Made by a program: the position numbers and the translations under genes
Source of the DNA: Tubiluchus corallicola
Taxonomy: Eukaryota > Priapulida > Priapulimorpha > Priapulimorphida > Tubiluchidae
Length of the DNA stretch: 64,000 nucleotides
Direction: 5' to 3'
NCBI GenBank assembly: GCA_030141605.1
Contig: JAQGDQ010000599.1
Location: forward strand, 52,501-116,500
Shown: positions 41,001 through 53,000 of the stretch, one piece after another
How positions within the stretch are numbered: the stretch's first letter is position 1
How the letters are laid out: every line of letters starts with the position of its first letter
The notes under the pieces: generated by a model
Databases searched by the model: none
The model's input: only the letters and a program-made list of their open reading frames with translations
What the model was told of the DNA's origin: nothing

Positions 41001-44000
41001 AAGGAGAACCACCTCAGACGCCAATATGCAACCTTAATATAACTCTTCCAGATTACACTCCAGTAAGTGCAAGTGTTTCGTTGAGACATTGTTATATTAG
41101 TGATTGTTTACATGTTACTAGACTACGGCCAAATTACGTTGAAAATGCCGGTTCTCGTCTGATCGCCGAAGTTAAGCAACATAGAGCCTGGTTAGTACTT
41201 GGATGGGTGACCAACAAGAAAAACTGGGGCTGTAGGCTTGCGGGATGCCCACACTGTATCTCGACACTAGGCGGAGGAGGTCAAGTGACCCAACGGCCAT
41301 GTGTAGAGGAGTAAACCTTCCAAATCAGGAGTGGAGCCCTGAAGCGGACCAGTGCAGCATGCTCACTGACTCCGGCAGCTCCTGCAGCCAACCTGGTGCC
41401 AAACGTATCACTCCGCTTTCCTTTGGACTACACCAGGGAAGAAGAGAGGGGGTTCCTGTTGTCTGCGCAACTCAGGATCTCCATACACCTTGCCCAGGCG
41501 TGCGCCCTGGAGACGTTCAAGGATCGCACTGCCCAGCCACAGTCGACGCTGCAGCTCCATCAATGTGTTCAATAACTGACTCTCTTGGCCCACATTCCAC
41601 TGTCTTCCAAGACAGAAGGATGCCAACCATTACATGTTACTAAAGAAGACAGTTATGAGGAAATTTGATCTAAATTAAATCGAACAGCTATCTTACGTTA
41701 CATATTGTTTAGTAAGTGCGATCTAAACTAACTGTAAGAACATTAGCTCTAACTTGTTTATCTTACTGTGACTTTCTTGTGTTAGTACACGAGAATATGT
41801 AAATTTATTTTTAAGTGAATTATATAACTTGCTTTATTTTCACTTATATTTCTTGTTTGATTTTCCCTAGAAAAGCAAAAATGTGCCAGAATTCTGATTT
41901 TACGTTTATTCCTTGTCTTCAACTAAAATGAGACAGACAGTAAGGCTATTTTTTAGTTTTTTATTTGTTTCGTTCGCCCTCAACGCACGAACTTACCAGT
42001 GTTTGCCGTTTTCGTTGCAGTTACGATTAGCCAGGGAACCTCATTCGCCCAAAACCGAATTAGTAACATTGGAGAAAAAGTATGGTTACCTGTCTGAGCT
42101 AGGAGTGGGTGAGTAGAGCGTGTTAGATTATTGTCAGAGTAACTAACATGGGGAACAATTTTATTTGTCGGTCGCCGAGTAACCCACTAGCTGAAGTAGG
42201 ACAATTGGCGTACATGGGCTAGCCCAAGTAGGACGCTAGAGACATGTCACAAATTGAGTTGTTAACCGTACTGGCAGCACCCGTTGTCCTTGTTTATTTA
42301 ATAATAATAACTGAAAACGTCAAAAATATACAATAATTTATTTTATACCTGGTAAAATAAAAGAATCTTATTTTGAGTTAGTAAAATTTCCAATATTAAA
42401 TTCGGCTTCGATATTAATCTTTTTGAAGTGAAATAAGCCCACTTTTTAGGCGATTCCAACGTTTGCTTAAGGTATATCACTTTCATTTTGTCTCGCTTCA
42501 CAGACAGGTGACCCGTTTCACTACCTCTTGGACAAATAATTGTTTTTTTACTAAGTAAACGGGTTAGCGAGCTATGTGCCTTACATAGTTCCTCTCTTTA
42601 AAGCATTAGATACTTTGTTGAATGTTATGATGATATTAATGGAGCTAATAATAATGATGATATTACTGTAAAAAACATTGTAAATTGTCAAGGAGTATCC
42701 ATCATTATTATAAAGTTACTTTTTTCTAAAACAAATTTAGTTTTACGTTTCATTATGTCATAATTCTCGACAGAAATCGCCAGTGTCCTACTTGGGCTGC
42801 CCGTGTACGACACTACTTTTCCGCAAATTTAGCACATGCGTTTTAGCGGAAGTGTCCTACTTCGGCTAGTGGGTTACTCGGCACCCTACAGAAGTATTAG
42901 TAGTGTCGATAACTTTAGTATCGATTTTAGGAACTAGTAAATTAAATGCATGAAAAGGGTCCCTCTTATCAAGTGTTCTGTAATTTGTTTGAAAATAATA
43001 ATCTGTAAATCAAATACTACAATTTACAAACTACACAAAACTTCAATTAACTAACAAGTTTAATTTGTCTGATTCGTTTGTTTAACTGATGCGTAGATCC
43101 CTTGTTGTCAAGAAGAAGTTTTCGACAAATTGCGAATTCCTGTCTATTTGTCAAAACGTGATTGCTGATTCGTTTAATTTGGTTGTTGGCAAATCGGGTA
43201 TTTTTTTATGCTGCCACCATCTTAACGTAAATTATAGTATGCAGCATTGTTTCACACTTGCATATTTCATTCCTTTTTTAAGTAACCTTTATTACTATGT
43301 GTTTTCTAGCCCGTGATACAACAATTTCTAAAGCAGACATGCGTTTATCGGACATTGCCTATCAGCTGCAGGGAGATTGGGTAATGTTAGCCTTACAGTT
43401 AGACATTACTGAAACTGAAATTCAACAAATAAAAGAAGAGCATCCATCCAATGTCAATGCACAGGCTCTAGAGATGCTGAAAATTTGGAAGATTCAGAAG
43501 CGGGAGCTGGCCACAGGTATGATTTGTTCACGGGGTCGTTTATTTTGTGTGGTCAACGTTTCTGCAGGGCAGCGAACAACAGTTAGTTTGCTAGGAGACA
43601 ATCAAGAATGCTTCGTTGTTTTTTGTGCACTTTGTAGTTATTTTGCCTGTCTCTCGTCGTTTTGTTTGACCGTTTCCGTAACTTTATTCATAGCATATGT
43701 GCCTTATGTAATTCATTTCATTCTCATGCTTTTATTTGCATTTGTTTCTTCACCGTTGTAGCGCGATCAGTGAATCCAAACTTAATAGTTTTTTTGTTCA
43801 TTTTTCAGTATGATTATAAAAAGTAAAATTCCAGCTGTTAATATTCAGTCACATATAGTGGTCTTGCTTTTTTTAGGCAACAGTCTTGAGAAGGCTCTTC
43901 GTAAGATCAATCGAAAAGACATCGTCGACAAATCCATGACAAACGTGGAACTTGTGACGGATGAACTTGAGCAAGCGGCAGCGAAAGCTGCAATGGACCA

Positions 44001-47000
44001 ATCCGGTATCGTTTATACACTTGTAGAACCTGTTGTGTTTCTTATTAAAAGTTTTGTAATATAGCAGCACTCAAATTATAAAATTGTGCTTTGTTTGCAT
44101 CGCGATAATTTATAATGTGCAAACTTATCAATAATAGCGTCAAAATTGCATCAAAATTTGCTGTTTTTAACTTTTTAATGTTTAATCTTTTCAAGAAATT
44201 AACATTTAATCGAATTTGACAACATGAGAAACACGTTTTTCGTATTACATTATGTATGTAATGTAATGTATCGTTTAGTAATGTAAATTTAATTAGTATC
44301 TGTACCTGATTTTAGTTAATGTTAAAATAGGTTTCTGTTGAAAGCAGTTTTGTTATATGTATTTAAACTAGTTTTCTAAACTATTCTATCCGGTAAATTG
44401 CTTACCATTAATATCTGTTATGTTTCTAAAGGTTTTGATGCATTAAAAGAGGAACTTGGACCCTCTAGAGATGCTTCCCTTGCGAGAGATGCTTCATTGG
44501 ATGTGTCTTATGATGAAAAAGATGCAAAGGTACCACAGCACTTCCGTTTACTTATTATAAATTTGATTTGAAGTTTATTTTTAGTGGCTATATCTGTACA
44601 TAATTTTGTATGTTTTTATTCACTGTAGTGGTATGTAGTGATAGTTGTTTGCTTTGCGTCTAACTAAGTTATACTGCTGATTACATTCGAAACAGTATTT
44701 CCTCATAAACATTCCGTTGTTTTGCACTTATCGTCTTTGTTGCTTGTTCAAATGGAGAACACGTTACTCGCGTTACTCGAGTGCCGACATGTAGGCGAGA
44801 GGAACATTTCATTTTTCTGGAGCTAATAGTGATTTTTGGAACATTGCATGTTTCTGTGAAAGTACGCAGCCATTTTTTCTGTGTAGATTATGTACGTTTC
44901 CTTTTGCTGCCAATTTTCAGGTTTCGACTTGGTTAAAACTGTTTCGTTCTTTTCACTTTACTTTTGCCAAATCCTTCTGTTGCTACTTGCTGTTTCCTTA
45001 ATGAAAGTTAAATAAAAGGCTTTTATCTATGAACTAAAATTCTTTTACAGTAATAATTATTGGTCCATTCTATAATCGTAAACCATTGCAATTACAAACA
45101 AACACTTGCAAATATTGCTACTTTGTCTAACATGTACTCTTATGCTTTAGAATGCGTCTTAAAAGCAAGCTGAGAATCGTCGTTCTACATGTTAATTGGC
45201 TAATTTCTGGGATAATTAAATGTATTGTTTTCCTTAAAATATGTGATATCCATTCTAGTCAGTGAATCTGAAAATTGGTGTTGAACTTGTTTGTTTTTTT
45301 ATCTGCGAACTGTTGTTGTTTACACTTGTTTTTTCTTATCACCCTCTCACTTCTTCTCTTTCTGCTTCTTTATGTGAACAGATGCAGCTGGACCTAATCA
45401 AGGTGTGAGTTAAGTCCTATTTATTTTACTTCTTGTGTTTCAGGTGTAAATTTATTTATGCGTCAGTTGTTTTAGTGTTCTTGATTACCTGTTTGTGGAA
45501 GAATTGTTTTTGGTTGACAGAATGCCAAGTCCGTCTGATCAGTATATACGTATTTCAACTTTTATGAGTGTCACCGCTGTTACCAGGATTTTGTAGAAAA
45601 CTACAAGTTTCGATTTTATCAACTGTGCTGTTAAATTTTCATTGGTATTACCAATATTTACATGTTTGTCCTCAGCGTATGAAATTTATTTTATTGTTTT
45701 GCAAACATCTAGAACCAGTGCCTTCAACATCTGCATTTTTAGACGATTCGCTATCATTTTAGGATCACCTGTCAATTAAAAGTGATTTGATGAATTGTGA
45801 TACTAATTTTCACCATGTGTTGTAAAGTTGTTTTTGTTTTGAATATAGGAGGACGAATCCGAGTCAGAAAGCGACAAAGAGTCGGTTAAAGAAAAATCGG
45901 ACGAAGCGCGTAAGTTTGCTTTTATTCTTGCGTCTCATCAGACTTTTAAAGGAAACAAATCTCACGTTTCGAATTTCAAAATTACCGAACAACCCGTCGT
46001 CAAAGTCTGTTTTATACAATTTGAAATTTTTTGGTGTTAAAATTAACTGGTGTCAATGAAGATAATGTTATTTTATTACGCCTTTTTTGCACTAATTTCA
46101 CTGTGCAGAAATTGCATTACAGCTTTACATTACTCTTGCAGTATGTACTAGTAAAATGCTGTGCAGTACAAAAAACATGTTGCAAATTGTACAATAGATT
46201 GTAAGGTAGCAAAACAGCGCAGTCCTGTGCAGGACAATCTATGCCCAAAATAAAGACGTGAATAGTTTCTTGCTGTGCCTCCTTGCTGTAGAAGAGTGAC
46301 ATTAGCATTTTGAGGTATCCGTTTGAGGGAATCTTGGCATAAAAGAGGACCACCATATCTTGACGAAAATTGGACGTCTCGCACGATATTTTTCACTTTC
46401 TCAGAATTTTCTACAATGCGGTTAACATTGAACAATGAATATTACTATAATGTACCATATTAGCTGTTTCTGCTATGTCTGTGTATTCATTCAGTAGATT
46501 TTTACTATAGTCGTAAATCTTCTCTTTAAAATAGTTTTTTAGTACTTCCAGAAATTTCTCGGATTTTTCCTTTATCTTTTCCTGTTGTTACATCAACCTT
46601 TTCTTGTTTTTGCTTGTTTATGGTAGCGATCGTATTTCAGTTTGATAGGCATGTGCCACGTAGTAAGGCTTTTCTTGTAAATGTGCCAGTGCTGAAATTT
46701 TTTACCTTTTGTTTTTTTCGGGTTGCTTTACGTATTTTCATATATTTAAATATGAACGTTTAACATTAAATATTAAGTTGAATGCGGCCTGTGTTAATTT
46801 GTTGCTCAAATTTGAGTCAGTTGTTGTTAGTTCATTCCACGTTTTTGTTATATGCCTTGCCTAACATATGCTTTGCTGTATTTTTGCAGAAATTCATATT
46901 ATTAAACGTCCTATGTGTTTATATCAGTATGTGATTTTGCCATAATTATGCTTTCCTTTGTCATTTACTGTGTTAACAGATTTACTAATTTGCAATATGC

Positions 47001-50000
47001 ATTTGTCTTTGTGTGTGTGTGAGTTTCTGTGTGCACATTTGCTATATAATAGGATTCTGTGCATATTGTTATTAATTTATTGTTATTTTTGAGAAACGTA
47101 AACAGTTCTAATTGAATAAGAATGATGCGCTTAATCAGCGTAACTTTTGCATTGTTTCAGTATTTGCATCAGGTCATTTTACGTACTTATTATGCTTGGC
47201 ATTGTAAGCATGACAGTATCTTAAAATGTATTTGTGATGTTAATTTGGTATGCATAATAAATCCTGATTCGTGTGAATTTGTGTTTGACGTCTATAATTT
47301 CCTTTGTGGTTTCCACAAACATCTTTTAAATGACTATTTCTGGTCGTACTATTACTAAGATAAGATAGGTTTTAAATATTTAACTTTTAATTCTTATATT
47401 TTGTTCTAATTCTGTTATTCATTGGCTAACATTTATGTTAGAAACAGTTCCCTCAGATATGTCAAGCTCGGATGAAATTGACTCGCCCCCTGGTGGTTCT
47501 CAATGTGACGAGAAGAAGCATCCGGAAAGACGTAAAAAGGGACATCAGTTAATTGAACAATATGTCGAGATCTTTGAGGACGTAAAACCTGCGCCTTTAG
47601 TTCCACAAGAAAATGATCTTATTGATGCAAGATGGGAAGAGAGGGTGAGGGACTATGAGCAAAAAGCTGAAGTTGCCGATGATGCTGTCGGTAAGGATTC
47701 GCGTCTCGGCTACTGGATCAAACACCGTGTGAAATGTTTTGAGATGGACGAAACTGGCACAGTGCCAGCAGCTGAAACTGTGGTCGAGGCCGACGTTGCA
47801 CCAGGGGAAGTAATAGAAATTGTGCACGAGTTACTTGATGAGTCTGATGCCGGACACTTGCCTGAAGAAGAAATTCCATATGTTGATTCTGAGGTGGAAG
47901 TAACATCCGAAAGACCCAAGAAAAAAAAGCGCAGGTTGTACGAAACAGCAGAAGAGCAGCTTATTGAAATCCTTGAAGACTGTTGCCCACCACCTGCTTT
48001 CAGTCCTAGCGAAGAAGGTGAACCCACTGGTACTGATGCTGGTGCAGGTGCTGACGCTGATTTAGATCCTGACAGTAAGCAAAAGTCTGCAAAAAAATAC
48101 ACTATGGAAGAACACCTTGTAGAAATATTTGAAGAATATAATAAACCTGAGGTAGAAGGTGATTTGATGAATGTTGAACCACATTTAACTATTTCAGAAA
48201 TGCCTTCAGGTGATACAAAAAGCGGACAGACCTTAGATACATCTGAAGATATTAGTTTACCCTTTAAAAGTGATATTTTAGATGAAGATGTAACTAGTTC
48301 TTCTAGCTGCATTGAACAATCAGAATTACTTTTTGTCGAAGAGCAAATGCAGAAGAAAATAAGTCCACTTGATAGTTCCATTCCAAGCAGCCAACCAGAA
48401 GAAACTATGAGTGATGTGCTGGCAGAGGTGAACGAGGATTTGATTGTAGCTTCACGTCGTGAACCGCCACACGTTGGCAGCCAACGTGTTATTGTGACAG
48501 ATGAGGAGAAGAGCAAAATACTTGGACTGCTGTGCTCATTAGATGATACCGAATATGCCAGCACTATAACTAAGTCCCAGCCAGGTAGCTGCACGTTACA
48601 AGCATGCATAGACGTGCTTGCTGATTTGTGTACGACATTGCGGCATGCAATTAGATTGTGCCTCTTAAATGAGCATTTATATTATAACGTCTTAGTGGTT
48701 AACAGACATTATTTATATGCTAACATGTTGAAAATAAACCAGTCGAAAATATCTTAGTTCTACTAAATATTGTGTTTTTGGTATTGTTGTGTGGTTTCTG
48801 TTAACTTAATACTAACATGTCCTATGACATTAGCCTGCATTCGATGTAAAATAACAATTTGAATTGTAATGTGCATCTTTATTAACACTTACTTATAACT
48901 TATTTAGGACAACAGGAAGCGGTGAAAAGATATGAAATTATAAAAACTGCTGCTAGCGAAATAGTAACGCAATGGCCATCTAACGAATACTCATATGTAA
49001 AGAAAGAGGATTCTAAGGACTCTCCTATTGCCGAACCTGAGGAAACAAGTGATTTATCTTTATCATTTCAAAGAACGCATCCGGTTCATGGTGTTGCTTT
49101 GACTTCTCAGCAGATAGATGAAACTTTGTCTGTTGTGAAAACTACTAATGCTCCTATGATAAGAGTATATGAAGGGGATGCGGATCTGGAAGATGAAAAG
49201 AAGCATATAACCGAAGAAGAGTTAGAATATTCTAAAACTACTGCAATGGAAATTAGTTCTGAGTTCGAAAAGGGGGCATTAGATGAACCTGAAAAAGAAG
49301 CTTTGATTAAAACTGAAACAAGTGAAATATCCATGCAAGAGCAAGAACATATTTTGCATGAGTATGCTATTTCAAGTGAATCTGTAAAACTTAGCAAAGA
49401 ATTTGTTGAACCCTTTCAGCCAGCAAAAGAAGAAGCTGTACACGAAGAAGACGATTTGAAAAGATCCTATGAAGAAAAATATATGACCGAGGAGTTAAAA
49501 TCAGAAGATGTGCCGCAAGCTTTTACAGAGAGTTTTTACGAAGAAAAAACCGTTTTGGAAAAGGAAACTGTTCTTGCTTATGAAAAAGTACAAACAGTTG
49601 AAGAAATTTCTACTAAAGAACATGCTGAAGTAAGCGAGAAACTGATAGAACGAGGTACCTACAAGTTGCCCGTAGTCGATGAAAAAGTATGTGATATTGA
49701 TGTTAGTGATAAGCTGAGTGAATCACAAGAATATGTACCTGGAGAAATATCTACCGAAAATATACCAAAAAGCGAAGAATCTGTTAGAGAAGACATTCAA
49801 GAAATTGTATCGGAAAGTGAGATTGCTTTTGCAGTTCGTGACAAACAGAAATTTGAAGACGAGGTGTCAGAAGGAAAAGAAGAAAGCTTTGAAGAAAAGG
49901 TGATGTCAGATGAAGAAGTTGTTGATGTTATTGGTGAAGAATATGAAGAAAAATTTGAAGAAATAGAGAAGAAAATTTTAGAACAAAGATTGCCTTTTGC

Positions 50001-53000
50001 TGAAGATATGCCAGAAGATGAAGAAATTGTTAGAGAACACATTGTAGAAATCGTATCTGAAGCAGTACCTGAATGTGATAGTGAGTTTGCAGCTTATGAG
50101 AAGCCTAGACTCGAAGAAGATATGCCTGTGATTGAGAAAGCGGTTATAGAACATATACAAGAAATACGAGCAAGTGACAAGGGGATGGCAGAAAAGTTTG
50201 TAGATGCTACAGATATAGAAGCTGCTACTAAAAGACCATTAGAACAATCATCAGAGGAGTTTCCGATTGAAACTGAAATTGGTGAAGTAATAATTGAAGA
50301 ACATGAGACAGAAGCTGTAACAGAAAAACAACTAGCACAAGTGTCAGAAGAACTGCCCTGTAAAACTAAAGTTGAAGTAGTGACCGAAGAATACGAATCA
50401 AAAGCCGTATGTGTGGAAGCAGTAGCAGAAGAATATGAGACAAAAGCTGTTCCAGTTGATTCTAAAGTTGATAAAGTTGTAGCAGAAGAATATGAGGCAG
50501 AAGCTGTTCCAGTTGAATCTGAAGTTGGTAAAGTTGTAGTTGAAGAATATGAGGCAGAAGCTGTTCCAGTTGATTCTGAAGTTGATAGAGTTGTAGTTGA
50601 AGAATATGAGGCAGAAGCTGTTCCAGTTGATTCTGAAGTTGGTAAAGTTTTAGTTGAAGAATATGAGGCAGAAGCTGTTCCAGTTGATTCTGAAGTTGGT
50701 AAAGTTGTAGTTGAAGAATATGAGGCAGAAGCTGTTCCAGTTGAATCTGAAGTTGGTAAAGTTGTAGTTGAAGAATATGAGACAAAAGCTGTTCCAGTTG
50801 ATTCTAAAGTTGATAAAGTTGTAGCAGAAGAATATGAGGCAGAAGCTGTTCCAGTTGAATCTGAAGTTGGTAAAATTGTAGTTGAAGAATATGAGGCAGA
50901 AGCTGTTCCAGTTGATTCTGAAGTTGATAGAGTTGTAGTTGAAGAATATGAGGCAGAAGCTGTTCCAGTTGATTCTGAAGTTGGTAAAGTTGTAGTTGAA
51001 GAATATGAGGCAGAAGCTGTTCCAGTTGATTCTGAAGTTGGTAAAGTTGTAGTTGAAGAATATGAGGCAGAAGCTGTTCCAGTTGAATCTGAAGTTGGTA
51101 AAGTTGTAGTTGAAGAATATGAGACAAAAGCTGTTCCAGTTGATTCTAAAGTTGATAAAGTTGTAGCAGAAGAATATGAGGCAGAAGCTGTTCCAGTTGA
51201 ATCCGAAGTTGGTAAAGTTGTAGTTGAAGAATATGAGACAAAAGCTGTTCCAGTTGATTCTGAAGTTGATAAAGTTTTAGTTGAAGAATATGAGACAGAA
51301 GCTGTTCCAGTTGATTCTGAAGTTGATAAAGTTGTAGTTGAAGAATATGAGGCAGAAGCTGTTCCAGTTGAATCTGAAGTTGGTAAAGTTGTAGTTGAAG
51401 AATATGAGGCAGAAGCTGTTCCAGTTGAATCTGAAGTTGGTAAAGTTGTAGTTGAAGAATATGAGGCAGAAGCTGTTCCAGTTGAATCTGAAGTTGGTAA
51501 AGTTGTAGTTGAAGAATATGAGGCAGAAGCAGTTCCAGTTGATTCTGAAGTTGATAGAGTTGTAGTTGAAGAATATGAGGCAGAAGCTGTTCCAGTTGAT
51601 TCTGAAGTTGGTAAAGTTGTAGTTGAAGAATATGAGGCAGAAGCTGTTCTAGTTGATTCTGAAGCTGGTAAAGTTGTAGTTGAAGAATATGAGGCAGAAG
51701 CTGTTGCAGTTGAATCTGAAGTTGGTAAAGTTGTAGCTGAAGAATATGAGGCAGAAGCTGTTCCAGTTGAATCTGTAGTTGATAAAGTTGTAGCTGAAGA
51801 ATATGAGGCAGAAACTGTTCCAGTTGAATCTGAAGTTGGTAAAGTTGTAGTTGAAGAATATGAGGCAGAAACTGTTCCAGTTGAATCTGAAGTTGATAAA
51901 GTTGTAGCTGAAGAATATGAGGCAGAAGCTGTTCTAGTAGAATCTGAAGTTGGTAAAGTTGTAGTTGAAGAATATGAGGCAGAAGCTGTTCCAGTTGAAT
52001 CTGAAGTTGGTAAAGTTGTAGCTGAAGAATATGAGGCAGAAGCTGTTCCAGTTGAATCTGAAGTTGATAAAGTTGTAGCAGAAGAATATGAGGCAGAAGC
52101 TGTTCCAGTTGATTCTGAAGTTGGTAAAGTTGTAGCTGAAGAATATGAGACAGAAGCTGTTCCAGTTGATTCTGAAGTTGGTAAAGTTGTAGTTGAAGAA
52201 TATGAGGCAGAAGCTGTTCCAGTTGAATCTGAAGTTGGTAAAGTTGTAGCTGAGGAATATGAGGCAGAAGCTGTTCCAGTTGATTCTGAAGTTGGTAAAG
52301 TTGTAGTTGAAGAATATGAAGCAGAAGCTGTTCCAGTTGAATCTGAAGTTGGTAAAGTTGTAGTTGAAGAATATGAGGCAGAAGCTGTTCCAGTTGAATC
52401 TGAAGTTGGTAAAGTTGTAATTGAAGAATATGAGGCAGAGGCTGTTCCAGTTGAATCTGAAGTTGGTAAAGTTGTAGCTGAAGAATATGAGACAGAAGAG
52501 CATCAAGATAAAACTGGAGAAGTAATAGCAGAAGAACACGAGACAGAGGCTGTTACAGAAGATCGTGCAGATGAGACTGATGAGCTAATAGCAGAAGAAT
52601 ATGAGACAGAAGCTGTTCCAGTTGAATCTGAAGTTGGTAAAGTTGTAATTGAAGAATATGAGGCAGAAGCTGTTCCAGTTGATTCTGAAGTTGGTAAAGT
52701 TGTAGCTGAAGAATATGAGGCAGAAGCTGTTCCAGTTGATTCTGAAGTTGATAAAGTTGTAGCTGAAGAATATGAGGCAGAAGCTGTTCCAGTTGATTCT
52801 GAAGTTGATAAAGTTGTAGCTGAAGAATATGAGGCAGAAGCTGTTCCAGTTGATTCTGAAGTTAGTAAAGTTGTAGTTGAAGAATATGAGGCAGAAGCTG
52901 TTGCAGTTGATTCTGAAGTTGGTAAAGTTGTAGCTGAAGAATATGAGGCAGAAACTGTTCCAGTTGATTCTGAAGTTGGTAAAGTTGTAGCTGAAGAATA

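Noticed and set aside
41121-41240. A functional 5S rRNA gene
   Set aside because: The head has several substitutions from a standard 5S and its 3' part is altered (AACAAGAAAAACTGGGGC). The conserved non-5S body and target duplications show a retrotransposed SINE.
41245-41643. A 132-codon frame after the 5S-like head
   Set aside because: Lies in the SINE body, overlaps open frames on the other strand, and its counterpart in copy 2 does not keep the same frame along its length.
47710-48609. A 299-codon open frame on the - strand opposite giant exon 1
   Set aside because: A shadow of the acidic coding strand: codon bias there leaves few stops in the antisense frame, and the + frame has splice sites and phase agreement.
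48585-48757. Extension of giant exon 1 to a stop at 48757
   Set aside because: Same reasoning: the donor at 48585 matches phase with the exon at 48908, and the residues after it do not resemble the acidic tail.
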